From assembly GCA_021732445.1 (NCBI GenBank), contig JAKFUZ010000007.1, forward strand, positions 1-64,000: DNA of 64,000 nt, given 5' to 3'. Below are positions 40,807 to 49,401 of the stretch, in pieces. Source of the DNA: Sphingomonas sp. (GTDB lineage: Bacteria; Pseudomonadota; Alphaproteobacteria; Sphingomonadales; Sphingomonadaceae). The translations under genes were made by a program, and so were the position numbers. Positions within the stretch are counted from its first letter, which is position 1; every line of letters begins with the position of its first letter. The notes below the pieces were generated by a model. It did no database searches. It saw only the letters and a list, made by a program, of their open reading frames with translations, and was not told the DNA's origin.

Positions 40807-41826
40807 CTAGCCGCGATGGCCCTGGCGCCATTTGGTCCACAAATGCCCGGCAAGGAGCAGCGGCGGCATCCGCAGCCAGTGCGAACGGACGTAGAAGAAC
40901 TGGCGCGTCACCGGGCGCGTCGCGCGGCCCCACCCGTCACGCGCGACAAGGCGGCGCAGATAGAGCCAGTCGGTAGCAGGGGCGCGCGGCCATTCGGCGC
41001 CGATTGCGGTGCCAAACAGCGCATTGGCCAGCCGCAGCGCGCGCGCCGTTTCGGCAAGCAGCCCGTGGTGCAGCGCACGCGCACACAGCCCGCTGGTGCC
41101 GAACTCGCCTGCCAGGCAATGCACGTCCCACAGGTTGCGCAGGCCGCCAGCCAGATCGCCATCGGCAAACAGGTGGCAGGCGGCGTGCACCAGCATATCG
41201 TTGGGGCACAGCACAAACAGCCCGTTTTCAAGCACCACACCCTCCGCCAGCAGCGCCGCGGCGTCTGGCCGGGGCCGCGCGGTCGGGGGCAATATCGTGT
41301 GGTGAATGTCGATCATCCGGTCGCGGTCGCGGTGGATGAGCGGCGGCAACTCGTGCATCCAGCGCCGGTAGTAGGCGTCGTCATAGGCGTTGGGTTTTAC
41401 CCACTCCCACCCGGCGCGCAGAATGGCCGCCTCGACCGCACCAAGCACCGCACATGGCACCAATATGTCGAGATCGCCGATCGAGCGACCAACGCCGGCC
41501 TGCAAGCCGGCGGCGACGAAGGCGGTGCCTTTCAGCAGCACGACCCGGCAGCCAAGCGGCGCGAGCGCCCGCCGCGCCGCTTCAGCCTCCCACAGGGCAG
41601 CCGTGCGCCCCTGATCGGCGGATTGGCGGGCATCAGCCAAAATTCGCGCGGCTGCCGGGGGCATCGGCTGCCCGGCCAGCCGGTGGGCCAGCGTGCCGAT
41701 CATTTGCTCGGCGCGGGCGATGGCGATCAGCGCGGTCCACCCGTCCCCGTCGAGCGCGCCGGTGGTTGCGGGGTCGCGCAGCGCATGGGCCAGCAGCCAG
41801 CCATCAAGGATCATGACGCGGCCCAT
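40807..41826 (-). CDS. Nucleotidyltransferase-family protein of the HprK-related operon
   Basis: 339 residues resembling the uncharacterised nucleotidyltransferase family NTP_transf_5. The catalytic pattern is VVLLKGTAFVAAGLQAGVGRSIGDLDILVP, with DxD at about 118-120, followed by IDIHHTILPP and a helical C-terminal half (CPNDMLVHAACHLFADGDL). It could transfer a nucleotide to a protein, peptide or sugar; no substrate is known. It is the last gene of the operon and overlaps the kinase gene by 16 bases. The association with an HprK-related kinase and a PqqD-like protein is a recurring one as I recall it. Confidence 0.8.
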   Translation of the reverse strand: MGRVMILDGWLLAHALRDPATTGALDGDGWTALIAIARAEQMIGTLAHRLAGQPMPPAAARILADARQSADQGRTAALWEAEAARRALAPLGCRVVLLKGTAFVAAGLQAGVGRSIGDLDILVPCAVLGAVEAAILRAGWEWVKPNAYDDAYYRRWMHELPPLIHRDRDRMIDIHHTILPPTARPRPDAAALLAEGVVLENGLFVLCPNDMLVHAACHLFADGDLAGGLRNLWDVHCLAGEFGTSGLCARALHHGLLAETARALRLANALFGTAIGAEWPRAPATDWLYLRRLVARDGWGRATRPVTRQFFYVRSHWLRMPPLLLAGHLWTKWRQGHRG

Positions 41827-42671
41827 AGCCGGTCGACGGCCGCCACAGCGCTTGCAGTATCAGGATAGTCGATAGCGCGGGCGGGCACCGACTTTACGAG
41901 CGTTGCCAGCGCGCCAAACCCCGCCTCGCCAAGCGCGACATAGTTGGTCGATGCCTGAGTAAGCCGCACGAACACTTCGCCTGGGGCAACATCGCGGACG
42001 GCAGCAGCCGCGCCAAAGCGGGGGAACAGCAGCAGCGCCGGCAGGGCGGGCACGTCCATTGCAGCAATCGCCGCTGCATCTGGCACCATATGGCGGATAT
42101 CGCCCTTGGGCGTGCCCGCCAGCAACGGGCCGAAGCGGGCACCGGGCAGCGCCCGCTCCACCACGCCAATCGCCGCGTTCTTCAAGCTCACCAGGCGCGG
42201 AAACGCATGGACAAGGCCGGTTGCGGGGTCAACCAGCGCGAACTCGTCCCCCATCAGCCGCCACCCGCGCGCGCTGAGCAGCGCGGCAAGGGTCGATTTG
42301 CCCGATCCGGACTCACCCGTCATCAGCAGCGCGCGGCCATCTTTTTCGACAACCGAGGCGTGCAGCAACAGATAACGTCGCTGGCCAAGCGCCATTTGCA
42401 GGTTCATCGCCATTTCGGCCGCGAGCAAGCCCTGGGCCAGCGGCAGCGGCGCGGCGTCGGGCAGCACATAATCCCCGCCGAGCACAACCGCTGGACGCAC
42501 CACCCGGCGCCAGGGGCGCGCCGCGAACAGCCGAACCGAAAAATCGGGAATGCCACCGTCGGGCGCAGGGTAATCTGCGTAGAGCGCGCGCAACTGAGCA
42601 ATCGGCGCGGCCCAGTCTGCGCCGATGCGAAACCCCACCGGCCCGATACGCAGCTGATGGCTATGCCTCAT
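41811..42671 (-). CDS. HprK-related kinase A
   Basis: 286 residues. The central P-loop is LLMTGESGSGKSTLAALLSARGW (about 115-137), followed by LMGDEFALVDP, the layout of HPr kinase/phosphorylase catalytic domains. The preceding segment LLLHASVVEKDGRALL is also typical. The HPr(Ser) interaction region is not recognisable, and no HPr gene is present. It most likely phosphorylates another small protein or peptide; HprK-like kinases act on lasso-peptide precursors in some bacteria. It overlaps the PqqD-like gene by four bases and the nucleotidyltransferase gene by 16. Confidence 0.85.
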   Translation of the reverse strand: MRHSHQLRIGPVGFRIGADWAAPIAQLRALYADYPAPDGGIPDFSVRLFAARPWRRVVRPAVVLGGDYVLPDAAPLPLAQGLLAAEMAMNLQMALGQRRYLLLHASVVEKDGRALLMTGESGSGKSTLAALLSARGWRLMGDEFALVDPATGLVHAFPRLVSLKNAAIGVVERALPGARFGPLLAGTPKGDIRHMVPDAAAIAAMDVPALPALLLFPRFGAAAAVRDVAPGEVFVRLTQASTNYVALGEAGFGALATLVKSVPARAIDYPDTASAVAAVDRLWAAS

Positions 42672-42943
42672 GTAACGGCGACCAGCCCGCTTGCCACCAG
42701 CTCAGCCAACCGGGCAGAAAGTAGCGCCTCATCGCTGTCAATCACTGAAAAGTCAGCACCAAGCCGGGCAAGCAGCGCTGCCTGCGTCATCGGCGCGCCC
42801 GCAAGGACCGCCAGAATCTCGGGCGCCGGTGACACCAGCAAATGCGTGATGCCAGAGGCGCGGTGATAAACGAGCGTGAGTGCATCAAGCGGCTCGATGC
42901 GCAACTGTTCGGCCGGCGTCGCGCAAAACAGCGGTTCGGGCAC
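42668..42943 (-). CDS. PqqD-like (RRE-fold) protein of the HprK-related operon
   Basis: A 91-residue protein read from GTG at 42943 after GAGG. It follows the PqqD pattern: LDALTLVYHRASGITHLLVSPAPEILAVL (strand-strand-helix), then a winged-helix part with LLARLGADFSVIDSDEALLSARLAELVASGLV. PqqD-type domains bind leader peptides of ribosomally made peptides. A longer frame enters the upstream gene and is rejected. The start lies four bases after the preceding gene, and the stop overlaps the kinase by four bases. Confidence 0.8.
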   Translation of the reverse strand: MPEPLFCATPAEQLRIEPLDALTLVYHRASGITHLLVSPAPEILAVLAGAPMTQAALLARLGADFSVIDSDEALLSARLAELVASGLVAVT

Positions 42944-42947
42944 GGCC

Positions 42948-43358
42948 TCAGCCGCGGGGCATCTGCAACGATGCAAAGCAGGTAAAGCCGCTCGTGCCCG
43001 ATTGCAGACGGCGGATATATTGCATGTAGGCGCGGCTCCGATCGGAATCGACGCCGGGGAGCTGGCCGCCCGACAATGCCTGTCGAACATCCTCGCCCTT
43101 CAGCGGGCGCAGTGGCGGCGGAAAGGCGCCAACCGTGCCGGCGGGCACCATCGTGCCATCGGGGGCAATATAGCTGCCGGCGTGCACCCCGTCGGGCACC
43201 GGGATGTCGCAGGCGATGACCGACGCCGCCGTCTGCGCGAGCGCGGGGCGAATCGACATGATGGCCGACGCGCCGACCGCGCCCAGCATCAGCGCCTGCC
43301 GCCGTGTCGCAACAGCGCGGGCCGAGCCGGCCTCATCCTTTGGCGTTTCATCGGTCAT
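42948..43358 (-). CDS. Small Tat-type exported protein leading the HprK-related operon
   Basis: Function unknown; 136 residues from the ATG at 43358, which follows GAGG. Residues about 17-42 look like a twin-arginine signal (TRRQALMLGAVGASAIMSIRPALAQ), with cleavage expected after ALA. The mature part is about 95 residues. It contains two cysteines (SVIACDIPV and GFTCFASL), a Gly/Pro-rich middle (GSYIAPDGTMVPAGTVGAFPPPLRPLKG) and ends in MPRG. As the first gene of the operon it is a plausible substrate of the enzymes that follow. An ATG 11 codons upstream is less likely. Confidence 0.75.
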   Translation of the reverse strand: MTDETPKDEAGSARAVATRRQALMLGAVGASAIMSIRPALAQTAASVIACDIPVPDGVHAGSYIAPDGTMVPAGTVGAFPPPLRPLKGEDVRQALSGGQLPGVDSDRSRAYMQYIRRLQSGTSGFTCFASLQMPRG

Positions 43359-43454
43359 TATGGCCTCATTATGCGCGCCGAGCCCTTTCATAAAGGTAAA
43401 ACTGGCGCAAGCCGCGCTCGCCCGGCGCCGACTATTGCGCTATTCCCCTGGCCG

Positions 43455-44717
43455 ATGCTCAATTCCTCTGGTCCGCGCACCCTGATCGCCATTGGCCTCA
43501 TCGCCATCGCCGCGCTGGCAGTGGGGCTGCTCGTGCATGATGCACAGGGGGGGCTGATCGTGCTGATTGGCGGGACGGCGGCCGTGCTGGTCGCTGCCGG
43601 CACGGGCGATCCGGCGCCGATACCAAGCTCCCGGCCGGCCGACAAGCTCGCGCGCGGGCCCGCCAATGTCGCCGAAGTGCTCGAATCGATCATCGAGCCG
43701 GTGCTGATCGTGGAGGAAGGTCGGGTGGAACATGCCAATCAGGCCGCCCGCACGCTGCTTGGCGGCCACATTGTGGGCGAGGACGTCCGGCTCGCGATCC
43801 GCCACCCGGCCGCTGCCGAGCGGCTGACCGCAGACCGACCGCCGCCGCGCCGCGCGATCAGCCTGGTGGGGCTTGGCACGCTCGACCAGCGCTGGGAAAT
43901 GCGGGTTAGCCAAACTACTGACAAGCGCCGCGTTGTTCACCTTATCGACCAGACGGGCAGCTATGCGGCGGAGAGGATGCGGGTCGATTTCGTCGCCAAT
44001 GCCAGCCATGAACTGCGCACGCCGCTCGCCTCCATCCTTGGCTTCATCGAAACGCTGAGCGACGACAAGGCCGGCGATGATCGCGAGGTACGCGGCCGGT
44101 TTCTCAAGGTCATGTTCGGTGAAGCGCGGCGGATGCAGCGGCTGATCGAGGATCTGATCTCGCTGTCGCGCATCGAGGCGGAAAAATATCGCCCGCCGTC
44201 AAAGCCCGTGGATCTGGCGATGCTGATGCAGGAAGTGCACGCAGAGCTTGCGGATACGCCGGATCAGCGCGGTGCCGACATCATCTCGGACATCGACGGC
44301 AATCTGCCAACCGTGGCCGGCGATCGGGCGCAGCTCAGCCAGGTGCTCCACAACCTCATCGGCAACGCGATGAAATATGGCCGGCCGGGCACGCCGATCC
44401 TCGCCAAATTATGGAAAGACCAGACCGGCATGGTCCGCATCAGCGTGTCTGACGAGGGCGAAGGCATCGCGCCCGAACATATTCCCCGGCTGACCGAGCG
44501 CTTCTACCGCGTCGACTCAGGGCGGAGCCGGGCGCTGGGCGGCACCGGGCTTGGGCTTGCCATCGTCAAGCACATTATCGAGCGACATCGCGGCCGGCTC
44601 GACATCAGCAGCACGCTGGGCAAGGGCACGACCGTCTCTATCCTGCTTCCGCCAACGCCCGCTCCCGCCCGGAGTGCTGTAAAATTACCACCAAAGGGCG
44701 TTGTCATTGAAACGTAA
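43455..44717 (+). CDS. phoR: Phosphate regulon sensor histidine kinase PhoR
   Basis: 420 residues from the ATG at 43455. Two hydrophobic segments (about 8-48), a PAS domain (about 70-165), HisKA with the phospho-His in NASHELRTPLASILGFIETL (about 188), and HATPase boxes LIGNAMKYGRPG, VSDEGEGIAPEHIPRLTERFYRVD and GGTGLGLAIVKHI. It responds to phosphate limitation through PstSCAB-PhoU and phosphorylates PhoB. The longer open frame runs through the divergent operon and is not real. Its last codons overlap the Pho-box-like repeat. Confidence 0.95.
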   Translation: MLNSSGPRTLIAIGLIAIAALAVGLLVHDAQGGLIVLIGGTAAVLVAAGTGDPAPIPSSRPADKLARGPANVAEVLESIIEPVLIVEEGRVEHANQAARTLLGGHIVGEDVRLAIRHPAAAERLTADRPPPRRAISLVGLGTLDQRWEMRVSQTTDKRRVVHLIDQTGSYAAERMRVDFVANASHELRTPLASILGFIETLSDDKAGDDREVRGRFLKVMFGEARRMQRLIEDLISLSRIEAEKYRPPSKPVDLAMLMQEVHAELADTPDQRGADIISDIDGNLPTVAGDRAQLSQVLHNLIGNAMKYGRPGTPILAKLWKDQTGMVRISVSDEGEGIAPEHIPRLTERFYRVDSGRSRALGGTGLGLAIVKHIIERHRGRLDISSTLGKGTTVSILLPPTPAPARSAVKLPPKGVVIET

Positions 44718-44729
44718 CAATAGTGTCAC
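44701..44729 (+). promoter_or_regulatory. Pho-box-like direct repeats before pstS
   Basis: Three 7-base units at an exact 11-base period, TTGTCAT (44701-44707), ACGTAAC (44712-44718) and GTGTCAC (44723-44729), separated by A/T-rich 4-base spacers. PhoB binds CTGTCAT-type direct repeats with this spacing. The box starts inside the last codons of phoR and ends 65 bases before the pstS start, suggesting pstS onward is PhoB-activated apart from phoR. Confidence 0.7.
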
Positions 44730-44794
44730 ACAGCCGGATGGGTGCAGATGGTAGCGCCGGCATCGGGGTAAGATCTGGCATCGGGAGAATGACT

Positions 44795-45856
44795 ATGCAG
44801 CGCCGGGTGGGCATTTATGCCGCGATGACTTTTTTGGTGGCCGGCGCGGTGGGTGGCTGTAACGATCAGGCCGATTTTGGTGGCGCGGGCGCGCGTGACC
44901 AGATAAAAATCGTGGGTTCATCAACAGTTTATCCGTTCACGACATTAGTCGCTGAGCAATATGTAAACCGCAATCCGGGCACCAAAGCGCCCGTTATCGA
45001 ATCAACCGGAACCGGGGCGGGCATGAAATTGTTCTGCGCGGGAATCGGCTCGCAGCATCCCGATATCGAGGACGCTTCGCGGCGGATGAAGGCATCGGAA
45101 TTCAAGACCTGTACCGAGCATGGTGTCGACCAGATTCTTGAAATTCAGGTCGGAATCGACGGCATTGCCTTTGCCGAATCGAAATCTGGGAAGGCCCTCC
45201 AGCTGACGCCGGTTGACCTGTATCTGGCGCTTGCGGCCAACCCGCGCGGCGCCAAAAACACGACGAAAACGTGGAAAGACGTCAACCCCGCGCTCCCCGC
45301 CATTCCCATTCAGGTCTATGGCCCGCCATCGACCAGCGGCACGCGCGATGCACTGGCCGAATTGATCCTCGCGCGCGGCTGTGCGGCCATCTATCCGCCA
45401 AGCATGAAGCTAAGGGACACCAAACCTGACGAATATGCTGCCGTCTGCACGCGCATTCGCGATGATGGCGCCTATGTCGACGCCGGCGAGAATGACAATC
45501 TGATTGTCCAGAAGCTGCAATCCAACCCCAACGCGATTGGCATTTTTGGTTATTCCTATCTGGAGGAAAACGCCGACGTGCTGAACGGCCTCGCACTGGC
45601 CGGGGTCGAGCCAAGTTATGAAACCATTTCCCAGGGGCTGTATCCCGGTGCCCGTCCGTTGTTTCTCTACGTGAAGCGCGCGCACCTGTCGGCGATTCCC
45701 GGGCTTGCCAAGTTCCTCGACCAATATGCCGCAAGCTGGGGGCCGGATGGCCCCTTGGCCAAGCGCGGGCTTATTCCGGCGCCGGCGGACGTGCGCACGG
45801 CATCAGCTGCGATCATCAAGAACCAAACCCTGCTTGATGGGCGCGCGCTGAATTGA
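44795..45856 (+). CDS. pstS: Phosphate ABC transporter substrate-binding lipoprotein PstS
   Basis: 353 residues. A lipoprotein-like signal ends in GAVGGC. The phosphate-binding loop IVGSSTVYPFTTLVAEQY and STGTGAGMKLFCAG are typical, as is the second contact STSGTRDALAE and the hinge NPNAIGIFGYSYLEEN. Four cysteines may form disulfides. It captures phosphate in the periplasm for PstCAB. The ATG at 44795 follows GGGAGA; 44789 is an alternative. A Pho-box-like repeat lies upstream. Confidence 0.96.
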   Translation: MQRRVGIYAAMTFLVAGAVGGCNDQADFGGAGARDQIKIVGSSTVYPFTTLVAEQYVNRNPGTKAPVIESTGTGAGMKLFCAGIGSQHPDIEDASRRMKASEFKTCTEHGVDQILEIQVGIDGIAFAESKSGKALQLTPVDLYLALAANPRGAKNTTKTWKDVNPALPAIPIQVYGPPSTSGTRDALAELILARGCAAIYPPSMKLRDTKPDEYAAVCTRIRDDGAYVDAGENDNLIVQKLQSNPNAIGIFGYSYLEENADVLNGLALAGVEPSYETISQGLYPGARPLFLYVKRAHLSAIPGLAKFLDQYAASWGPDGPLAKRGLIPAPADVRTASAAIIKNQTLLDGRALN

Positions 45857-45937
45857 TCGCAGGGTTCGTGCCGGCGTTGCTGGCCGGTGCGCGCCCCGAT
45901 TTCGGCCCCTCATCTGCCCGCATAAGGCGCACCGCTT

Positions 45938-47314
45938 TTGTCCACACCGGTATTATTGTTTCTGATTGCGTGCCTGGGGCTGATTGGGTGGTTGATGGCG
46001 CGTGTGCGTGCGGTCGCGTTTCGCCGCGCCGGGCAGCGCCGCTCAAGCTCGCTGCCGGGGCATCACGGGGCTTATGTGGCGTTCTGGATCGTCGCGCCGG
46101 TGATGCTGTTCGTGGCGCTATGGTCCACCATCACCCCGGCGATGGTGACGCAAACGGTGCTGCGCGCGCCTGAGGCCGCCAGCCTGCCGCCAACGCGGTT
46201 TGAACGGGCGGCGATCTTGACGGAGGCGCGGGCGCTGGCCGGCAAGGGCGGCGGTGCGGCGTTCAATCCGCAGGCGGCAAGGCTCGCGCCGGTCTATGCC
46301 GCAACGCAACAGCGCTATGACTGGGCCGGATCAAGCCTGGCGCTTGTGCTGGCCATCGCGTGCGGCATCTATGCGTATCTGCAGGTCACTCCGGCGCTGC
46401 GCGCACGCACCTATATCGAGCGCGTCATCATGGGCACCCTGCTGGCGGCGTCGCTCATCGCGGTGCTGACGACGATCGGTATCGTCGGCTCGCTATTGTT
46501 TGAATCCTGGCGCTTTTTCCAGCTCGTGCCCGTGGCGGACTTCCTCACCGGCACGCATTGGAGCCCGCAAGTCATCGACACGCGCGACCCCGGCGCGTCG
46601 CTTGGCGCGGTGCCGCTGTTCTGGGGCACGTTCTTCATCGGCGCGGTAATAGCAATGGCGGTTGCAATACCATTTGGGCTGATGAGCGCCATTTTCCTCA
46701 CCCAATATGCAAGTGCGGCGGTTCGCCGCTGGATGAAGCCGATACTGGAAATTCTCGCCGGGGTGCCCACCGTCGTTTATGGCTATTTCGCCGCGCTGAC
46801 GGTGGCGCCGGCCGTGCGCGATGCAGCGGTTGCGCTGGGGCTGAAATGGGCAAGTTCGGAAAGCGCGCTGGCGGCGGGCCTGGTCATGGGCGTGATGATT
46901 ATCCCGTTTGTGTCTTCGATGGCCGATGATTCGATTGCGGCGGTGCCTGCTGGCATGCGCGATGGGTCGCTCGCAATGGGCGCAACCACATCGGAAACCA
47001 TTCGCCGGGTGTTGGTGCCGGCGGCGTTGCCGGGCGTGGTCGGCGGCGTGCTGCTGGCGGTCAGCCGCGCGATAGGCGAAACGATGATCGTGGTGATGGC
47101 CGCTTCGGGTGCCGCCACCATCTCGCTCAACCCGCTGGCGAGCGCGACCACCGTTACCAAGCAGATCGTCGATCTGCTGACCGGCGAAGCCGAGTTTGAC
47201 AGCCCCAAAACGCTGGCAGCCTTTGCGCTAGGCCTGACCTTGTTTGTAATCACGCTGTTGCTCAACATCATCGCGCTTACCGTGGTGAAGCGCTATCGCG
47301 AAGCCTATGAATAG
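45938..47314 (+). CDS. pstC: Phosphate ABC transporter permease PstC
   Basis: 458 residues, longer than E. coli PstC because of an extended N-terminus with two spans and a periplasmic loop (about 1-150). The permease core has the EAA-type loop SETIRRVLVPAALPGVVGGVLLAVSRAIGETMIVVMA. It forms the inner-membrane channel with PstA. The start is a TTG at 45938 after AAGGCG. It overlaps pstA by eight bases. Confidence 0.94.
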   Translation: MSTPVLLFLIACLGLIGWLMARVRAVAFRRAGQRRSSSLPGHHGAYVAFWIVAPVMLFVALWSTITPAMVTQTVLRAPEAASLPPTRFERAAILTEARALAGKGGGAAFNPQAARLAPVYAATQQRYDWAGSSLALVLAIACGIYAYLQVTPALRARTYIERVIMGTLLAASLIAVLTTIGIVGSLLFESWRFFQLVPVADFLTGTHWSPQVIDTRDPGASLGAVPLFWGTFFIGAVIAMAVAIPFGLMSAIFLTQYASAAVRRWMKPILEILAGVPTVVYGYFAALTVAPAVRDAAVALGLKWASSESALAAGLVMGVMIIPFVSSMADDSIAAVPAGMRDGSLAMGATTSETIRRVLVPAALPGVVGGVLLAVSRAIGETMIVVMAASGAATISLNPLASATTVTKQIVDLLTGEAEFDSPKTLAAFALGLTLFVITLLLNIIALTVVKRYREAYE

Positions 47315-48584
47315 CGCCGAAGCCCCTTCCCCCGGCGGGCGGGCGCCAACCGACTGGCGCTCCGCCACGATGCAGCGGCGCGTCCGACAGCGTTATGCCG
47401 CGGAGCGGCGCTTTCGCCTTGCCGGGCTTGCGGCTGTGGTGCTGTCGGCCGGCTTCCTCGTGTTCTTGCTGGTAACCATGGTGGCCAACGGGGTACGCGG
47501 CTTTACGCAGACCGAACTGGCGTTGACGATCGACTTGCCAGCGCTTGGGTTAAGGCTTGATCCGGCGCGGCTAAACAGCGCAGCGGCTGATCTTGTGCTG
47601 GTCAACGCCGGCCTGCCCGAGGTGACCGAGCGTGCCGCGCGCAACAGCTTTGGGCCGCAGGGCGCAGCGCTGCTCTCTGAAGGTGCCTGGCTCAAGTTGC
47701 GCGATGCGTTGAAGGCGCGGCCCGAGCTGGTCTCCGCCCCGGCCACAATCTATGTGCCCGCCGCAACCGACATCGACAACGCGGCCAAGGGCGCCGGAAG
47801 CATAACCGCCGAAGCCGCAGTCGCCCGGTTGACAGCCGCGGGGAAGCTCCGCACCGTTTTCAACCTTGGCTTCCTGACCGGTGCGGACTCGACTGACCCG
47901 ACGCTGGTCGGCATCTGGGGCGCGCTCAAAGGGTCGCTGCTGACCATGCTGGTGACGCTGGCGCTGGCCTTTCCCGTCGGCGTGCTCGCGGCTCTGTACC
48001 TTGAGGAATATGCACCGCGCAATCGCTGGACGGACCTGATCGAGGTGTCGATCAACAATCTGGCCGCGGTCCCGTCGATTATCTTTGGCTTGCTTGGCCT
48101 TGCCGTGTTCCTTGGCACGTTCAACCTGCCGCGATCGGCACCGCTGGTCGGCGGGCTTACGCTCGCGCTGATGACAATGCCGGTCATCGTTATCGCCGGG
48201 CGCAATGCCATAAAGGGAGTGCCGCCGTCGATCCGGGACGCAGCGTTTGGCATTGGCGCAAGCCCCGTGCAGGTCGTGTTCCACCATGTGCTGCCGCTGG
48301 CGCTGCCGGGCATTCTCACCGGCACGATCATTGGCATGGCGCGCGCGCTTGGCGAAACCGCACCGCTCTTGATGATCGGCATGCGCGCCTTCATTGCCGC
48401 ACCGCCCGACCGGCTGACCGATCCGGCAACGGTGCTTCCGGTGCAGATTTTCCTTTGGTCCGACGAAGTCAGCCGGGGCTTTGTTGAAAAGACCAGCGCG
48501 GCAATCATCGTGCTGCTCGTGTTCCTCCTGGCGATGAACGGCTTTGCCATTTACCTCCGCAACAGATTTGAGACCCGCTGGTGA
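47307..48584 (+). CDS. pstA: Phosphate ABC transporter permease PstA
   Basis: 425 residues. The N-terminal extension (about 1-190) resembles the DUF3333 region of alphaproteobacterial PstA, with one span (about 36-58) and a periplasmic loop. The core permease carries the EAA-like loop [50 protein letters not shown]. It pairs with PstC. The ATG overlaps pstC, and the stop overlaps pstB (GTGA). Confidence 0.95.
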   Translation: MNSAEAPSPGGRAPTDWRSATMQRRVRQRYAAERRFRLAGLAAVVLSAGFLVFLLVTMVANGVRGFTQTELALTIDLPALGLRLDPARLNSAAADLVLVNAGLPEVTERAARNSFGPQGAALLSEGAWLKLRDALKARPELVSAPATIYVPAATDIDNAAKGAGSITAEAAVARLTAAGKLRTVFNLGFLTGADSTDPTLVGIWGALKGSLLTMLVTLALAFPVGVLAALYLEEYAPRNRWTDLIEVSINNLAAVPSIIFGLLGLAVFLGTFNLPRSAPLVGGLTLALMTMPVIVIAGRNAIKGVPPSIRDAAFGIGASPVQVVFHHVLPLALPGILTGTIIGMARALGETAPLLMIGMRAFIAAPPDRLTDPATVLPVQIFLWSDEVSRGFVEKTSAAIIVLLVFLLAMNGFAIYLRNRFETRW

Positions 48585-49369
48585 CCAAAACAACCGCTGC
48601 TCCGCCTGCCGCCCAGCCCAAGATGACCGCGCGGGGAGTTTGCGTGCGCTATGGCGCCACGCCGGCGATTATGGATATTTCAATCGACGTGCACACCGAT
48701 TTCGTGACCTCGCTGATCGGTCCGTCGGGCTGCGGCAAATCAACCTTTTTGCGCACATTGAACCGCATGAACGACACCATCCCCATTGCCCACACAACGG
48801 GAGAGATAAAACTTGACGGGCAGGACATCTATGCCGCGGACATGGACGTGGTGCAGTTGCGCGCGCGGGTTGGCATGGTGTTTCAAAAGCCCAACCCGTT
48901 CCCCAAATCCATCTATGAAAATGTCGCTTACGGCCCACGGATTCACGGGCTGGCCTCGTCAAGGGCGCAGCTTGATGCAGTGGTCGAGCAGTCGCTCCGC
49001 CGCGCCGGGCTGTGGGACGAAGTGAAGGACCGCCTCTCTGACAGCGGCACCGCCTTGTCGGGCGGCCAGCAGCAGCGGCTGTGCATCGCCAGAGCCATTG
49101 CCGTCGACCCGGAGGTCATCCTGATGGACGAGCCGTGCTCGGCGCTTGACCCGATTGCGACGGCCAAGATCGAAGAACTGATCCACGAGCTCAAGGGCCG
49201 CTACGCCATCGTCATCGTCACCCACAACATGCAGCAGGCGGCACGCGTGTCGCAGCGCACGGCGTTTTTCCACCTCGGCACCATGGTGGAATATGGCTCG
49301 ACCTCAGACATTTTCACTAACCCCCGCAAGGAGCGGACCAAGGATTACATCACCGGCCGCTACGGCTGA
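48581..49369 (+). CDS. pstB: Phosphate ABC transporter ATPase PstB
   Basis: 262 residues. Walker [21 protein letters not shown]-loop [20 protein letters not shown], signature [14 protein letters not shown], Walker [14 protein letters not shown] and the switch His in [14 protein letters not shown] are all intact. It powers phosphate import and relays the phosphate signal through PhoU to PhoR. It starts with GTG overlapping the pstA stop. Confidence 0.98.
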   Translation: MTKTTAAPPAAQPKMTARGVCVRYGATPAIMDISIDVHTDFVTSLIGPSGCGKSTFLRTLNRMNDTIPIAHTTGEIKLDGQDIYAADMDVVQLRARVGMVFQKPNPFPKSIYENVAYGPRIHGLASSRAQLDAVVEQSLRRAGLWDEVKDRLSDSGTALSGGQQQRLCIARAIAVDPEVILMDEPCSALDPIATAKIEELIHELKGRYAIVIVTHNMQQAARVSQRTAFFHLGTMVEYGSTSDIFTNPRKERTKDYITGRYG

Positions 49370-49401
49370 ACGGCACCCTCCAGCGCATTTAGGACCTTTT
49401 A

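Noticed and set aside
43385-43402. CTTTCAT followed by AAAG as a Pho box between phoR and the divergent operon
   Set aside because: Only one unit resembles the consensus; the second (GTAAAAC) does not match.
42876-43454. N-terminal extension of PhoR across the divergent operon
   Set aside because: It overlaps the exported-protein and PqqD-like genes, and the hydrophobic PhoR start is at 43455.
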